Source: Agarilytica sp045430305
GTDB lineage: Bacteria; Pseudomonadota; Gammaproteobacteria; Pseudomonadales; Cellvibrionaceae
Assembly: GCA_045430305.1 (NCBI GenBank)
Contig: JAILXW010000003.1
Span: 124,001 to 188,000, forward strand
Direction of reading: 5' to 3'
Length of the DNA: 64,000 nt
Of this stretch, positions 51,291-61,416 are shown in pieces (within the stretch, counting starts at the first letter, position 1; every line of letters begins with the position of its first letter). Position numbers and translations under genes: made by a program. Below the pieces are notes generated by a model. It did not search any database, was not told where the DNA came from, and saw only the letters and a program-made list of their open reading frames with translations.

Positions 51291-53888
51291 ATGAAAGAAA
51301 GCTATCATCCGGCAGCGATAGAGCTCGCCATACAAAACCACTGGGAAAAACAAAAAAGCTTCGAAGTTAGCGAAGACCCCGACAAAGAAAAATTCTATTG
51401 TCTGGCCATGTTTCCCTACCCAAGCGGTCGCCTACACATGGGCCATGTGCGCAATTACACCATTACGGATGTGATCGCACGCTTCCAAAAGATGCAGGGC
51501 AAGAATGTGCTGCACCCCATGGGCTGGGATGCTTTCGGTTTGCCAGCAGAAAACGCTGCCATCAAGCACAATACCGCACCAGCCAAATGGACCTACTCCA
51601 ATACCGATTACATGCGTAACCAACTCAAAGCCTTGGGCTTTGGTTTTGCCTGGGATCGCGAAGTAACCACCTGTAAACCCGACTATTACAAATGGGAACA
51701 ATGGTTTTTTACCCGCCTTTACGAAAAGGGTTTGGCATACAAAAAAGTATCTGCGGTAAATTGGTGCCCCAACGATATGACCGTGCTCGCCAACGAGCAG
51801 GTAATAGACGGCTGCTGCTGGCGCTGCGATAGCAAAGTAGAGCGCAAAGAAATACCCCAGTGGTTCATTAAAATTACGGATTACGCTGAAGAACTTCTCA
51901 GCGACCTCGACAAGCTACCTCACTGGCCCGAACAAGTGCTTACGATGCAACGCAACTGGATCGGCAAGAGCCGAGGCGTTGAATTAAGTTTTGGTTTGCC
52001 TGAAAACATTGCCGGTTTAAATACACTCGATGTGTACACCACCCGCCCCGACACTCTCATGGGGGTCACTTACGTGAGCGTGGCCGCAGAACACCCTATC
52101 GCACTAGAGGCGGCAAAAAATAACCCCGACCTGCTAGCATTTATTGAATCTTGCAAAGCGCAAAGCGTTGCTGAAGCAGACATGGCCAGCATGGAAAAAC
52201 GCGGCATGGCCACCAACTTTACCGCTCTACATCCAATTTCTGGCGAAGAAGTCCCTATCTGGGTGGGTAACTACGTATTAATGGATTACGGCTCAGGCGC
52301 CGTAATGGCCGTACCTGCACACGACCAACGCGATTGGGAATTTGCGCAGAAATATGATTTACCCATTGTGCAGGTGATCGCGCCGGAAGATGAAAGCGTA
52401 AGCGTTGATTTAGAAAAAGAGGCCTTTGTCGAAAAAGGTGTGCTTATTAATTCCGGCGAGTTTGACGAAATAAATTTCGACGGCGCTTTCGAAGCTATTT
52501 CAAAAGTACTCACTGCAGCAGAAAAAGGCAGTGTGAAAACCCAATATCGCCTACGCGATTGGGGCGTAAGTCGTCAACGCTATTGGGGAACACCTATTCC
52601 CATTTTTAATTTGCCCGACGGCGGCGAAATTCCTGTTCCAGCCGATCGACTGCCTGTACTTCTTCCTGAAGACGTCACAATGGACGGTATTCATTCACCC
52701 ATCAAGCAAGACCAAGAATGGAAAAAAGCCGAACTCAATGGCCAAGCGGTAGAACATGAGACTGACACATTTGATACCTTCATGGAGTCTTCTTGGTATT
52801 ACGCGCGTTATACATCAGCCAATACAGATGCGATGGTCGATAGCGATGCGGCTAATTACTGGCTGCCCGTAGACCAATACGTTGGCGGTATAGAACACGC
52901 GATTCTTCACCTTCTTTACTCGCGCTTTTATCACAAATTAATGCGTGATGAAGGCTTGGTTAAATGCGACGAACCTTTCGAGCGCTTGCTTTGCCAAGGC
53001 ATGGTGTTAGCAGAATCTTATTTCCACATGAAAGACGGCCAAAAAAATTGGGTTGCGCCACAAGACGTGGAAGTGGAGCGCGACGAAAAAGGCAAGTTTG
53101 TTAAAGCACGTCATGCCGAAACGGGTGAAGCACTTGAGTTCGCTGGCGTAACGAAAATGTCCAAGTCAAAAAATAACGGCATAGACCCAGAAACCACTAT
53201 CGCTACCTATGGTGCTGACACAGTGCGTTTATTTACTATGTTCGCAGCTCCACCCGATCAAACATTGGAGTGGGTAGACAGTGGTGTAGAAGGCGCCTAC
53301 CGCTTTCTGAAAAAACTTTGGAAAACCGTGCACGGTCATCTAGAAGCAGGGGAAGTTGGTGCATTAGATACTAATCAACTCACCGACAAACACAAAGACC
53401 TCCGCCGTAAAACTCACGAGACAATTAAAAAAGTCAGTGACGATTATGCACGCCGTCAAACATTTAATACCGCAATTGCCGCAGTAATGGAATTGCTTAA
53501 CGAAGTCACCCGTCATGCCGACCGCGGTACAACCATTGGCCGAACAGTGGAACACGAAGCCTTACGCTCTGCCATTTTATTACTTGCGCCCATCACACCA
53601 CACATTTGCCACGAACTGTGGCAAGAGATGAGTGACGGCGAAAAAGATATTTTGCACCACCCTTGGCCCGAGGTAGACGAAGCTGCGCTAGAACGCTCAA
53701 GCATTACCGTCGTAATTCAAGTAAACGGTAAAGTGCGCGACAAACTCGAGGTTGCAGCTGACGCTGACAAAGATACCCTCGAAAAATCTGCGCTCGCCAG
53801 CACTAGCGCGCAAAAGTTTTTTGAAGGCAAACAAATTCGAAAAGTCATTGTAGTACCAGGCAAGTTGGTGAATATCGTTGCCAATTAA
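51291..53888 (+). CDS. leuS: leucyl-tRNA synthetase
   Basis: 865 residues, charging tRNA-Leu. Class I signatures: YPSGRLHMGHVRNYT (HIGH-type, as HMGH near residue 45) and KMSKSKNNGIDP (KMSKS near 623). The CP1 editing domain lies between, with TTRPDTLMG and the editing-site Asp region VPAHDQRDWEFA. The anticodon-binding domain and C-terminal LTPHICHEL region follow (APITPHICHELW). It is the bacterial-type length. lptE starts within its last 11 bases, so leuS-lptE-holA is one transcript. Confidence 0.97.
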   Translation: MKESYHPAAIELAIQNHWEKQKSFEVSEDPDKEKFYCLAMFPYPSGRLHMGHVRNYTITDVIARFQKMQGKNVLHPMGWDAFGLPAENAAIKHNTAPAKWTYSNTDYMRNQLKALGFGFAWDREVTTCKPDYYKWEQWFFTRLYEKGLAYKKVSAVNWCPNDMTVLANEQVIDGCCWRCDSKVERKEIPQWFIKITDYAEELLSDLDKLPHWPEQVLTMQRNWIGKSRGVELSFGLPENIAGLNTLDVYTTRPDTLMGVTYVSVAAEHPIALEAAKNNPDLLAFIESCKAQSVAEADMASMEKRGMATNFTALHPISGEEVPIWVGNYVLMDYGSGAVMAVPAHDQRDWEFAQKYDLPIVQVIAPEDESVSVDLEKEAFVEKGVLINSGEFDEINFDGAFEAISKVLTAAEKGSVKTQYRLRDWGVSRQRYWGTPIPIFNLPDGGEIPVPADRLPVLLPEDVTMDGIHSPIKQDQEWKKAELNGQAVEHETDTFDTFMESSWYYARYTSANTDAMVDSDAANYWLPVDQYVGGIEHAILHLLYSRFYHKLMRDEGLVKCDEPFERLLCQGMVLAESYFHMKDGQKNWVAPQDVEVERDEKGKFVKARHAETGEALEFAGVTKMSKSKNNGIDPETTIATYGADTVRLFTMFAAPPDQTLEWVDSGVEGAYRFLKKLWKTVHGHLEAGEVGALDTNQLTDKHKDLRRKTHETIKKVSDDYARRQTFNTAIAAVMELLNEVTRHADRGTTIGRTVEHEALRSAILLLAPITPHICHELWQEMSDGEKDILHHPWPEVDEAALERSSITVVIQVNGKVRDKLEVAADADKDTLEKSALASTSAQKFFEGKQIRKVIVVPGKLVNIVAN

Positions 53889-54378
53889 CATCCATAAAAA
53901 GCGCTTTGTTTTTATACTCGCAATAGCCAGCCTCACCATGCTACAAGCGTGCGGCTGGCAGTTGCGAGGCTACGAACAATACAAAAGCGGAAAATTAAAT
54001 ACGATTGAACGTTTGCAACTGCAATCTTCGATTGACAACCGCTTGTTCGAAAGCAGTTTAAAAAGACTTTTACGCGACCTTTCCATTAGCATCGATCCGA
54101 GTGCCGACTTACACTTGGTTATCAAACAAGAAAGCACCGAGCGTCGACCACTGTCTTACAGTAGCACCGGTATTCCGGTGCAATATCAGTTAATCATGAG
54201 CGTCGATTTTGCTTACGCAAAAAATAACGAAGCGCCACTTCCGAAACGTTTTATCGCGCGCAGACAGTACGATTTCGACACCTCGGAAGTTGTCGCAAAA
54301 AACGAAGAAGAAGAAACTTTGCTACAAGAAATGCGCGAAGAACTCGCCGCGCGTATCATCACGGCCTTGCAGGATTAA
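53878..54378 (+). CDS. lptE: LPS-assembly lipoprotein LptE
   Basis: 166 residues. Lipobox LQACGWQLRG marks the mature N-terminus; CGWQLRG is the LptE hallmark. It plugs the LptD barrel and helps place LPS in the outer leaflet. TTG start overlapping the leuS stop; no ATG is available before the lipobox. It precedes holA by five bases. leuS-lptE-holA is a conserved gammaproteobacterial order. Confidence 0.93.
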   Translation: MPINIHKKRFVFILAIASLTMLQACGWQLRGYEQYKSGKLNTIERLQLQSSIDNRLFESSLKRLLRDLSISIDPSADLHLVIKQESTERRPLSYSSTGIPVQYQLIMSVDFAYAKNNEAPLPKRFIARRQYDFDTSEVVAKNEEEETLLQEMREELAARIITALQD

Positions 54379-54383
54379 TCCGC

Positions 54384-55439
54384 ATGGGAAGTTTACGCCT
54401 AGACCAACTAAACAGTGCATTAAACAAAGACATTGCCCCGATATATTTAGTAAGCGGGGACGAGACCTTACTGGTACAGGAAGTTTGCGACACTATTCGC
54501 TCACGCGCACACAAACAGGGTTTTATTGAGCGCGAGTTGCATCACACAGATGCTGGGTTTAAATGGGAAACCTTAACCAACAGCGCCAGTGCACTTTCTC
54601 TTTTTTCAGACAAAAAAATTATTGAAGTGCGCGTTCACAACGGCAAACCCGGCGATGCCGGCAGTAAAGCCATCACAGAATATTGCGCTCACGCTGACGA
54701 AAACACGCTTTTACTGCTAATTCTCCCGAAAATAGACAAACGTTCTCAGTCTAGCAAATGGTACAAGGCGATCAGTCAACATGGTGAAATTGTTACCGTT
54801 TGGCCTGTTAGTACACAGCAGCTGCCTCATTGGATTGAGCAACGCATGAGCAGCCAAGGTTTAACGGCAGATCGTGAAGCTATCGAAATATTATCAGCAA
54901 AAGTGGAAGGCAACCTTCTGGCCGCTGTGCAAGAAATAGAAAAATTAAAACTGCTTGCCGAGAACAAACACATCGACGCACAAACCATGGCTGACGCGGT
55001 TAGCAATTCGGCACGCTACGATGTGTTTTCCCTTGTCGACAAAACGCTAATGGGCGACAGCAGAGCCGCCATCACCTGCTTGCAAGGCTTACGAGCCGAA
55101 GGCACCGAAACCACCCTTGTATTGTGGGCATTATCGCGCGAGATTCGCACACTAACCTCGATCAAAGAAGGCGTTGAAAACGGAAAAAGTTTCGACTTAT
55201 GCGCAAAGCAAAATGGCGTATGGGATAAAAGAAAAGGTACGGTGAAACATGCCATTTACCGTTTGCATTTGAAACAACTGCATAACCTAGTAAGAAAATC
55301 GAGCCACGCAGATAAAATGATTAAAGGGCTTGTACGCGGAGACGTGTGGAATCAACTCATTGATATCGTTCTTTCGATGTCAGGGACCGAAGCTCTGCAC
55401 CCTCGCACGCAAAAAATGCTATTACAAAGCGCTCGCTAA
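54384..55439 (+). CDS. holA: DNA polymerase III subunit delta
   Basis: 351 residues. The clamp-loader delta subunit that opens the beta clamp. Begins MGSLRLDQLNSALNKDIAPIYLVSGDETLLVQEV, quoted here as LNKDIAPIYLVSGDETLL, the typical opening; then LSLFSDKKIIEVRV, LLLILPKIDKRSQSSKWY and GNLLAAVQEIEKLKLL. The C-terminal collar helices are complete. Last gene of the leuS operon; convergent with the GGDEF/EAL gene. Confidence 0.95.
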   Translation: MGSLRLDQLNSALNKDIAPIYLVSGDETLLVQEVCDTIRSRAHKQGFIERELHHTDAGFKWETLTNSASALSLFSDKKIIEVRVHNGKPGDAGSKAITEYCAHADENTLLLLILPKIDKRSQSSKWYKAISQHGEIVTVWPVSTQQLPHWIEQRMSSQGLTADREAIEILSAKVEGNLLAAVQEIEKLKLLAENKHIDAQTMADAVSNSARYDVFSLVDKTLMGDSRAAITCLQGLRAEGTETTLVLWALSREIRTLTSIKEGVENGKSFDLCAKQNGVWDKRKGTVKHAIYRLHLKQLHNLVRKSSHADKMIKGLVRGDVWNQLIDIVLSMSGTEALHPRTQKMLLQSAR

Positions 55440-55478
55440 ACCATTTCAGTATCGCTGGCCCCAGAGCTAAAACCAGAG

Positions 55479-57290
55479 CTAAAGCAGAAAACTAACCATG
55501 CCTTTCTCAAATTTTGTGCGCTTTTCATCATGCGCCAAGGCAGTCAACTCTGTTTCACTTAAAGGTTCGGAAAAAAGAGCCCCTTGAATGACGTAGCAGC
55601 CTCGCGCTAACAACCAATTCGCTTGCCCCTCACGTTCGACGCCTTCGGCCACAATCTCTAACGACATATTATTAGCCAGATCAATAATAGACTTTGCTGT
55701 AGCCGCTGACGATTCGTTTTTGTCGACCTCATCAACAAATGATTTATCTATTTTTAATCTCTGAATCGGAAAACGCTGCAAGTAAGACAAGGAAGAGTAA
55801 CCCGTACCAAAATCGTCCAACGCAATAGCCACACCCGCCTGTTTTAACTGCTTCAGGTTTTCTACCGCCTGAGAAGCATTTTCCATTGTGGCACTTTCTG
55901 TCAACTCAAGCTCTAAACGAAACTCAGGTAAGTCACTTTCATCTAAAACTTCACGAATTAGCTTTACGAAGTCTGGATTTCTAAACTGCTTGGCAGAAAC
56001 ATTAACCGATATGCGGCCAAAATCATAACCCAAGGCCATCCACCTATTAAAAAGTGCCACTGACTTTTTTAGAACCCACTCACCTAAAGGTTCAATCAAA
56101 CCCGTTTCTTCCGCAAGAGGAATAAAATAACCCGGCTGCAACAAACCACGTTTTGGGTGCTGCCAACGACACAAAACTTCAAGCCCACACACCTCGCCAT
56201 TACGGATGTCGACTTGCGGCTGAAAATAGAGTTGTAACTCGTCACCCTCAATTGCTTTTTTGAGTTCGTTTTCGAGAAGCAGGTAATTAACGGCCGACTC
56301 TGTCATAGTTTTTATATAAAATTGATGTTGGTTTTTTCCTGCGGCTTTAGCTCTGCTCATTGCTGTATCGGCTTGGCGTAGCAATTGATCAGGCGAATCG
56401 CCATCTTTAGGGTACAGACTAATACCAATACTCACGGCACATTCCAGCAGTGTCTCTTGACCATCTATTTCTGCAGTAATTTTCGACGAAGATGCCTCAA
56501 GCAGTTTTCGTGCAACGCTCTGTATTTGCTCTGGATCATTGATATTATCCAGAATAACGACAAACTTGTCGCCACCAATACGCGCCACAGTATCAACCTC
56601 ACGCACCACTTCCAACATGCGCGACGCAAGGTTTTTTAAATAACGATCTCCGTTATAACTACCATAGTTTTGAACAAAGAGATTGAACTGATCCAAATCA
56701 ATCAACATTAGCGCAAAATGATTGTTGTTACGCCGTGATGAATAAAAAGCCTGATCGAGGCGATCAAAAAATAACGTTCGGTTTGCCAAACCTGTAACAC
56801 CATCATTAAATGCTAAATGCTGGCTCTGTATTTTGTAATCTCGCAAATGGCTATTCACGTGGTAACCGTCAAAGGCTTCATGCGCCAGAGTCATATAAAA
56901 CGTATTTTCATCACTTGGTATTGCAAAGCGAGCAGCCAAAAAATTCCGCTTTGAGCCATCGTTAAAAGATAAATCAAGCTCTTCCCACGTCAGTTGCTCG
57001 TCAGTATCTTTCCCTACATCTTGCACATTCAACAATGCAATTCGCTGACAGGCTTTTTCGCTCAGCAGGCCGCGTCCTACAGGGGTATCTTTACCACTGC
57101 GATCGGCCCCTTCTAACGCCCCCAACAACTTCTCACTATATGCACTACTAAGAACGACATTCCCGTGTTCATCAGATACAAAAATAATAAATGGAAGGTG
57201 TCGCAACAAAGGCGACAATAAAAAACTCTCGGAAGGCAAACGTGATAGTTGCTCCTGCAATAGAGCTGCCCAAGCATTTAAACTTGTCAT
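55479..57290 (-). CDS. PAS-GGDEF-EAL protein, GGDEF site altered to GGDKF
   Basis: I start at ATG 57290, overlapping the stop of the upstream GNAT gene (ATGA); 603 residues. A PAS-like sensor is at about 25-130 (LPFIIFVSDEHGNVVLSSAY). The GGDEF domain (about 165-325) reads ARIGGDKFVVIL: the metal-binding Glu is Lys, so cyclase activity is doubtful. The EAL domain (about 335-590) keeps its ligands: LEVLCRW, LELTESA, IALDDFGTGYSSL, KIDKSFVDE, IVAEGVER, QGALFSEP. It is therefore probably a c-di-GMP phosphodiesterase. No TM segment, so cytoplasmic. Co-transcribed with the acetyltransferase gene. Confidence 0.88.
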   Translation of the reverse strand: MTSLNAWAALLQEQLSRLPSESFLLSPLLRHLPFIIFVSDEHGNVVLSSAYSEKLLGALEGADRSGKDTPVGRGLLSEKACQRIALLNVQDVGKDTDEQLTWEELDLSFNDGSKRNFLAARFAIPSDENTFYMTLAHEAFDGYHVNSHLRDYKIQSQHLAFNDGVTGLANRTLFFDRLDQAFYSSRRNNNHFALMLIDLDQFNLFVQNYGSYNGDRYLKNLASRMLEVVREVDTVARIGGDKFVVILDNINDPEQIQSVARKLLEASSSKITAEIDGQETLLECAVSIGISLYPKDGDSPDQLLRQADTAMSRAKAAGKNQHQFYIKTMTESAVNYLLLENELKKAIEGDELQLYFQPQVDIRNGEVCGLEVLCRWQHPKRGLLQPGYFIPLAEETGLIEPLGEWVLKKSVALFNRWMALGYDFGRISVNVSAKQFRNPDFVKLIREVLDESDLPEFRLELELTESATMENASQAVENLKQLKQAGVAIALDDFGTGYSSLSYLQRFPIQRLKIDKSFVDEVDKNESSAATAKSIIDLANNMSLEIVAEGVEREGQANWLLARGCYVIQGALFSEPLSETELTALAHDEKRTKFEKGMVSFLL

Positions 57291-57859
57291 TGAAGTTTGT
57301 ATTCCATAATTTCGACTTGCTGCCCTTGCACTAAGCCGGAGTTCACACGCCGCCACTGACGGCGTATATAAAATGGCCCGCAATCGCTAGTGTATAAAAG
57401 TAAACGGGGCAAACGAATAGATTGTGCATACTGAATTGCGTGATCCAATAAACGTGTCGCCAAACCCTGATTTCGATACTCTGGCTCGACATACATATTG
57501 GTCAACCACTCGGAAGGCTGAGCACTATCGTTAAACTGGTAGTACACCAAGCTTACCGTCGCAATAGCATCACCTTCTATGTGACCAACAAAAGTATTGG
57601 GTAAATGTTCTGAATTTAAGTGTCTTTGCAGTAATCGAATTCGATCTTGAAGCTTGGTCTGGAGTGTTTCTGGGGTATTGTTCCGCTGATGACTCATCCA
57701 CTCACGGTGATGCCACGTTGCAATCAACTCGATCCATTCCGAGTTCTCTTTGAGTTCAGAGATACTAAAATTATCGACAGTGCCTTTCGAGGTGTGCGGG
57801 GTATCAATATCCGTCACTGACAGATGCGGTTGAGAGTTTGGCTCTTGGTTATGCGGCAT
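57287..57859 (-). CDS. GNAT N-acetyltransferase
   Basis: 190 residues. The acetyl-CoA motif is MYVEPEYRNQGLATRLLDHA, with the preceding strand DAIATVSLVYYQF and a C-terminal ...LYTSDCGPFYIRRQWRRV. The N-terminal 30 residues are loose. Substrate unknown. It is translationally coupled to the PAS-GGDEF-EAL gene by an ATGA overlap, which is unusual for a metabolic enzyme and suggests a shared signalling or stress role. Confidence 0.82.
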   Translation of the reverse strand: MPHNQEPNSQPHLSVTDIDTPHTSKGTVDNFSISELKENSEWIELIATWHHREWMSHQRNNTPETLQTKLQDRIRLLQRHLNSEHLPNTFVGHIEGDAIATVSLVYYQFNDSAQPSEWLTNMYVEPEYRNQGLATRLLDHAIQYAQSIRLPRLLLYTSDCGPFYIRRQWRRVNSGLVQGQQVEIMEYKLQ

Positions 57860-57916
57860 AATGCGCCCCTTCCCCGAATGACATTCAGAATACAGCGCGC
57901 GAATGTAGCACCGTTA

Positions 57917-58891
57917 CTACTTTACCAATTCGCCGTGAGCCTGTTTGTCTGCATGGTAAGACGAACGCACTAATGGCCCACAGGCAGCTTGCTCAAAGCC
58001 TAGCTCATCCGCATAAGCTTTGTATTCATCAAATTCTGCAGGTTCCACATAACGTGCAACAGGGAGATGATCTCGCGATGGCTGCAAATATTGGCCAATC
58101 GTTAGCATATCAATATTGTGAGCACGCATATCGCGCATCACTTCAAATATTTCTTCTTTGTTTTCACCTAGCCCCACCATCAAACCCGATTTGGTCAACA
58201 CTTCCGGCTTTTGAGCTTTATAGCGTTTGAGTAATTCGAGTGACCACTGATAGTTGGCACCTGGGCGCGCCTGCCGATACAAACGAGGCACCGTTTCCAA
58301 GTTGTGATTGAAAACATCCGGCGGCGTTTCTACAAGAATATCTAAAGCCACCTCCATACGACCGCGAAAATCTGGCGTTAAGATCTCGACCTGAAGTTGC
58401 GGACTATGGGCCTTAGCTTCACGAATACAGTCGGCAAAATGCTGGGCGCCGCCATCGCGTAAATCATCACGATCGACCGAGGTGATGACGACATACTTTA
58501 AGCCCAACTCTGCGATAGCACGGCCAAGGTTGAGCGGTTCGTCCGTATCCAAAGGGAGGGGCTTGCCGTGGCCTACATCGCAAAACGGGCAGCGGCGGGT
58601 ACAGATTTCGCCCATAATCATGAATGTCGCAGTACCACCACTGAAACACTCCCCCAAGTTCGGGCAGTTCGCCTCTTCGCATACCGTCGCTAATGAATTT
58701 TTGCGCAACAGCTTTTTAACCCGATCGACCTTGGGCGAGCTGGGTATACGCACTCGAATCCAGTCCGGCTTGCGTAACAATTGGTCACTTGCAATCACCT
58801 TAACAGGGATTCGCTCTACCTTATCGGCATCGCGCAGCTTCTCGCCTTCAGCAATGCGACGGGTACGCTTGATGGGTTCAAATTCACTCAT
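57917..58891 (-). CDS. lipA: lipoyl synthase
   Basis: 324 residues, a radical-SAM enzyme that inserts two sulfurs into octanoyl groups on lipoyl domains. The auxiliary cluster motif CEEANCPNLGEC (CX4CX5C) and the radical-SAM CTRRCPFCDV (CX3CX2C) are both complete. Then GLKYVVITSVDRDDL, VEILTPDFRG, and VMDMR-like VMRDMRAHNIDMLTIGQYLQPS, quoted as HNIDMLTIGQYLQPS. The C-terminal Ser in VRSSYHADKQ ligates the auxiliary cluster. It follows lipB on the same strand with a 203-base gap, in which nothing is seen. Confidence 0.97.
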   Translation of the reverse strand: MSEFEPIKRTRRIAEGEKLRDADKVERIPVKVIASDQLLRKPDWIRVRIPSSPKVDRVKKLLRKNSLATVCEEANCPNLGECFSGGTATFMIMGEICTRRCPFCDVGHGKPLPLDTDEPLNLGRAIAELGLKYVVITSVDRDDLRDGGAQHFADCIREAKAHSPQLQVEILTPDFRGRMEVALDILVETPPDVFNHNLETVPRLYRQARPGANYQWSLELLKRYKAQKPEVLTKSGLMVGLGENKEEIFEVMRDMRAHNIDMLTIGQYLQPSRDHLPVARYVEPAEFDEYKAYADELGFEQAACGPLVRSSYHADKQAHGELVK

Positions 58892-59094
58892 AAAAAGGCC
58901 TTCACTAAAGCGCTAGTTTACCGGAAAAAGCCTCCTTAGGACAAAACCCTCACAATTCGCAGATCTTGAACAGGCACAGCTCATGCGGCTAAACCAATGC
59001 GAAAATACGTTTTATGTGAATGGATGAGTACTTGGAAAGCGCACGAAAGCTAGAAACACAAACCGTAATGCGTGCAACAATTAACAACGGCGAG

Positions 59095-59739
59095 CTATCG
59101 CTGTCGCGCTAGCACACCCTTTAACACCTTAAGATACAGAGCTTGCACATGCTCTACGGTCGTTGGCCCCGCCCCGAGCTCTTCGTTCACAAGGGAGTTA
59201 ACATCAACAATTTCAAGGCCGGGGTACCCGCATGGATTTATCAAAGAAAATGGCTCTAAATTCATATTCACGTTAATCGCAAGGCCGTGGTAGCTACAAC
59301 CTTTTCTAACCCGCAACCCAAGGGATGCAATTTTAGAATCATTCACATACACCCCCGGCGCATCAGGCTTCGCACTAGCCGCCAATTTAAATTCGCGCAA
59401 TAAACTTACGACAGAATTTTCAATAAGCGTGACCAATTCACGTACGCCCATTTTTCGTCGTTTTAAATCTAATAGAAAGTATGTGATCAACTGCCCCGGA
59501 GCATGATAGGTAACCTGACCACCACGATCAGTTTGTACTAGAGGAATATCTGACTGAGCAAGAACATGCTCTGGCTTACCAGCTTGCCCTTGCGTAAATA
59601 CTGGATAATGTTGCGTAAACCAAATTTCATCGCCGGTTTGGGCGTCGCGCGCATTGGTAAATTCGCGCATCGCCTGCCAAACATCTTGGTACTTGCTAAG
59701 CCCCAAATCTTTTACGATAAAACTTTCTGATTCTTGCAC
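59095..59739 (-). CDS. lipB: octanoyl-ACP-protein octanoyltransferase
   Basis: 214 residues. Moves octanoate from ACP to lipoyl domains, the substrate step for LipA. Motifs are RGGQVTYHAPGQLITYFLLD, the catalytic Lys in NDSKIASLGLR and the catalytic Cys in INPCGYPG. GTG start, weak ribosome-binding site. It lies 7 bases after ybeD on the same strand. Confidence 0.95.
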   Translation of the reverse strand: MQESESFIVKDLGLSKYQDVWQAMREFTNARDAQTGDEIWFTQHYPVFTQGQAGKPEHVLAQSDIPLVQTDRGGQVTYHAPGQLITYFLLDLKRRKMGVRELVTLIENSVVSLLREFKLAASAKPDAPGVYVNDSKIASLGLRVRKGCSYHGLAINVNMNLEPFSLINPCGYPGLEIVDVNSLVNEELGAGPTTVEHVQALYLKVLKGVLARQR

Positions 59740-59746
59740 GGTGTAA

Positions 59747-60025
59747 CTAGAGCACCATTTTCGTAGAAGGGTGTTTTTTTAGGTCTTCAAAAATATTTTT
59801 CAACTGGTCAACACCAGTCGCTTCAATATACACCGTTAGCGAATGAAACGTACCTTTGCTGCTGTCTTGTATTCGCACTCTTGTGCGATCAAAGCCCGCC
59901 GCATGCACTTCAATAATTTCTAACACCGCCTCGCGATATTCTTCACTCGCCTTGCCCATTACTTTAATAGGGTAATTGGGGCAAGGAAACTCAATCTTAG
60001 GCGGCTCTTGCCCCTGCTTCGACAT
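59747..60025 (-). CDS. ybeD: YbeD/DUF493 family protein
   Basis: 92 residues: FPCPNYPIKVMGKASEEYRE and TRVRIQDSSKGTFHSLTVYI, the ACT-like fold of the family. It sits in its usual place between dacA and lipB. The role is not proven; a regulatory or chaperone-like part in lipoate attachment has been suggested. Its ATG overlaps the dacA stop by one base. Confidence 0.92.
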   Translation of the reverse strand: MSKQGQEPPKIEFPCPNYPIKVMGKASEEYREAVLEIIEVHAAGFDRTRVRIQDSSKGTFHSLTVYIEATGVDQLKNIFEDLKKHPSTKMVL

Positions 60026-61224
60026 TATTCGGCACCACCCAACATAAGCACAACACTATCAAACACTCGCGAGAAAAAACCGGCCCCTTCAATCGCTTCC
60101 AAGGCAACAAGGTCACGCTCAACAACCAGCTCTTCATTTAGAGTCAAACGTATCTTCCCTAACACCTGACCCTTTTTAACCGGAGCCTCAATGACACTAT
60201 CTATTTCTGTTTCAGCCTTCAATGACTTTTGACCGCCTCGCGGAATAGTTGCCACAACTTCTTGCTGCACCCCTAGATTTAGCTCTTCTTTCACGCCCTT
60301 CCATACTCGGTTAGAAGCAATGACGTCCGAAGGTTTATACAAAGAAAGTGTTTTGTAGTAGCGAAAACCAAAAGATATTAATTTATTTGAATCGTTCGCA
60401 CGTTGTTTTTCCGAATTCGTACCCATAACCACAGCGATTAAACGCATACCGTCACGCTCAGCAGAAGACACCAAACCATAACCAGCCTCTTTCGTGTGGC
60501 CGGTTTTTATACCGTCAACGTAGGAGTTAGGTAAAAACAATAATTTGTTGCGATTGGGCTGGTTAATACCGTTATATTTAAAATATTTTTCAGAATAAAT
60601 TTGGTAGTGCTCAGGGTGATCTTTAACGAGCGCCTTGGCAAGAATCGCCAAATCTTGTGCGGTTGTTACATGCCCTTCCGCCGGCCACCCCGTAGCGTTG
60701 CGAAAGCTACTGTCATTCATGCCCAGTAGCTTTGCCTGCTGATTCATCACATCGGCAAAGGCGTCTTCGCTACCAGCAATATGCTGCGCAAGGGAAATAG
60801 AGGCATCATTACCCGATTGAATAATGACACCGCGTAATAGATCTATAACAGGTACTTCACTGCGCGGATTCAAAAACATTGTGGAACTTCCGCTGCGCGT
60901 ACCACCGCGTCGCCATGCATCATCAGAAATCAGAACAAGGTCGGTTTCTTTTAAACGCCCCGCGTGAATTTCTTCTGACACGATATAGCTGGTCATCATC
61001 TTCGTGAGACTAGCCGGAGGCAAAAGCATCTTGGCATTGTGCTCAACTAACACCTTGTCAGTGTCGGCGTCTATCAACAAGTAGGCTTTCGCTCCAAGTT
61101 GCGGCGGTGACGGTATAATTACCTGATTAGCACTAGCAGTAAAACTGGCAAGCAGGAATACACACGACAATAAGGGGCGCATCAGGGCAATCGGCATAAA
61201 GCGGGACCTTTTCGATTTTTTCAC
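60025..61224 (-). CDS. dacA: D-alanyl-D-alanine carboxypeptidase (PBP5/6)
   Basis: 399 residues. Removes the terminal D-Ala from peptidoglycan pentapeptides. Signal peptide (LLSCVFLLASFTASA), active-site SxxK in SLTKMMTSY near residue 70, SGN in IQSGNDAS near 130, and KTG in GIKTGHTKEAGYG near 230. A PBP5 C-terminal beta domain follows, then the amphipathic anchor FFSRVFDSVVLMLGG that holds it to the inner membrane. It heads dacA-ybeD-lipB. Confidence 0.96.
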   Translation of the reverse strand: MKKSKRSRFMPIALMRPLLSCVFLLASFTASANQVIIPSPPQLGAKAYLLIDADTDKVLVEHNAKMLLPPASLTKMMTSYIVSEEIHAGRLKETDLVLISDDAWRRGGTRSGSSTMFLNPRSEVPVIDLLRGVIIQSGNDASISLAQHIAGSEDAFADVMNQQAKLLGMNDSSFRNATGWPAEGHVTTAQDLAILAKALVKDHPEHYQIYSEKYFKYNGINQPNRNKLLFLPNSYVDGIKTGHTKEAGYGLVSSAERDGMRLIAVVMGTNSEKQRANDSNKLISFGFRYYKTLSLYKPSDVIASNRVWKGVKEELNLGVQQEVVATIPRGGQKSLKAETEIDSVIEAPVKKGQVLGKIRLTLNEELVVERDLVALEAIEGAGFFSRVFDSVVLMLGGAE

Positions 61225-61416
61225 AGATATAGTTTTTACAGCGATCGTCTAAGTAAACCTTTCTAGAACAATCGACACATGTTGGCTTTACTTAGCCCAG
61301 GCCAGCAGAGAATGGCTACGACCAATATACAAACGGCTTAAAGTTGTGCCGTAAAGAGGGTTTTCAAGCGCTGGGCAGTGTAGCAGATTGAACGCCACGC
61401 ACCCAGCCATGGACGC

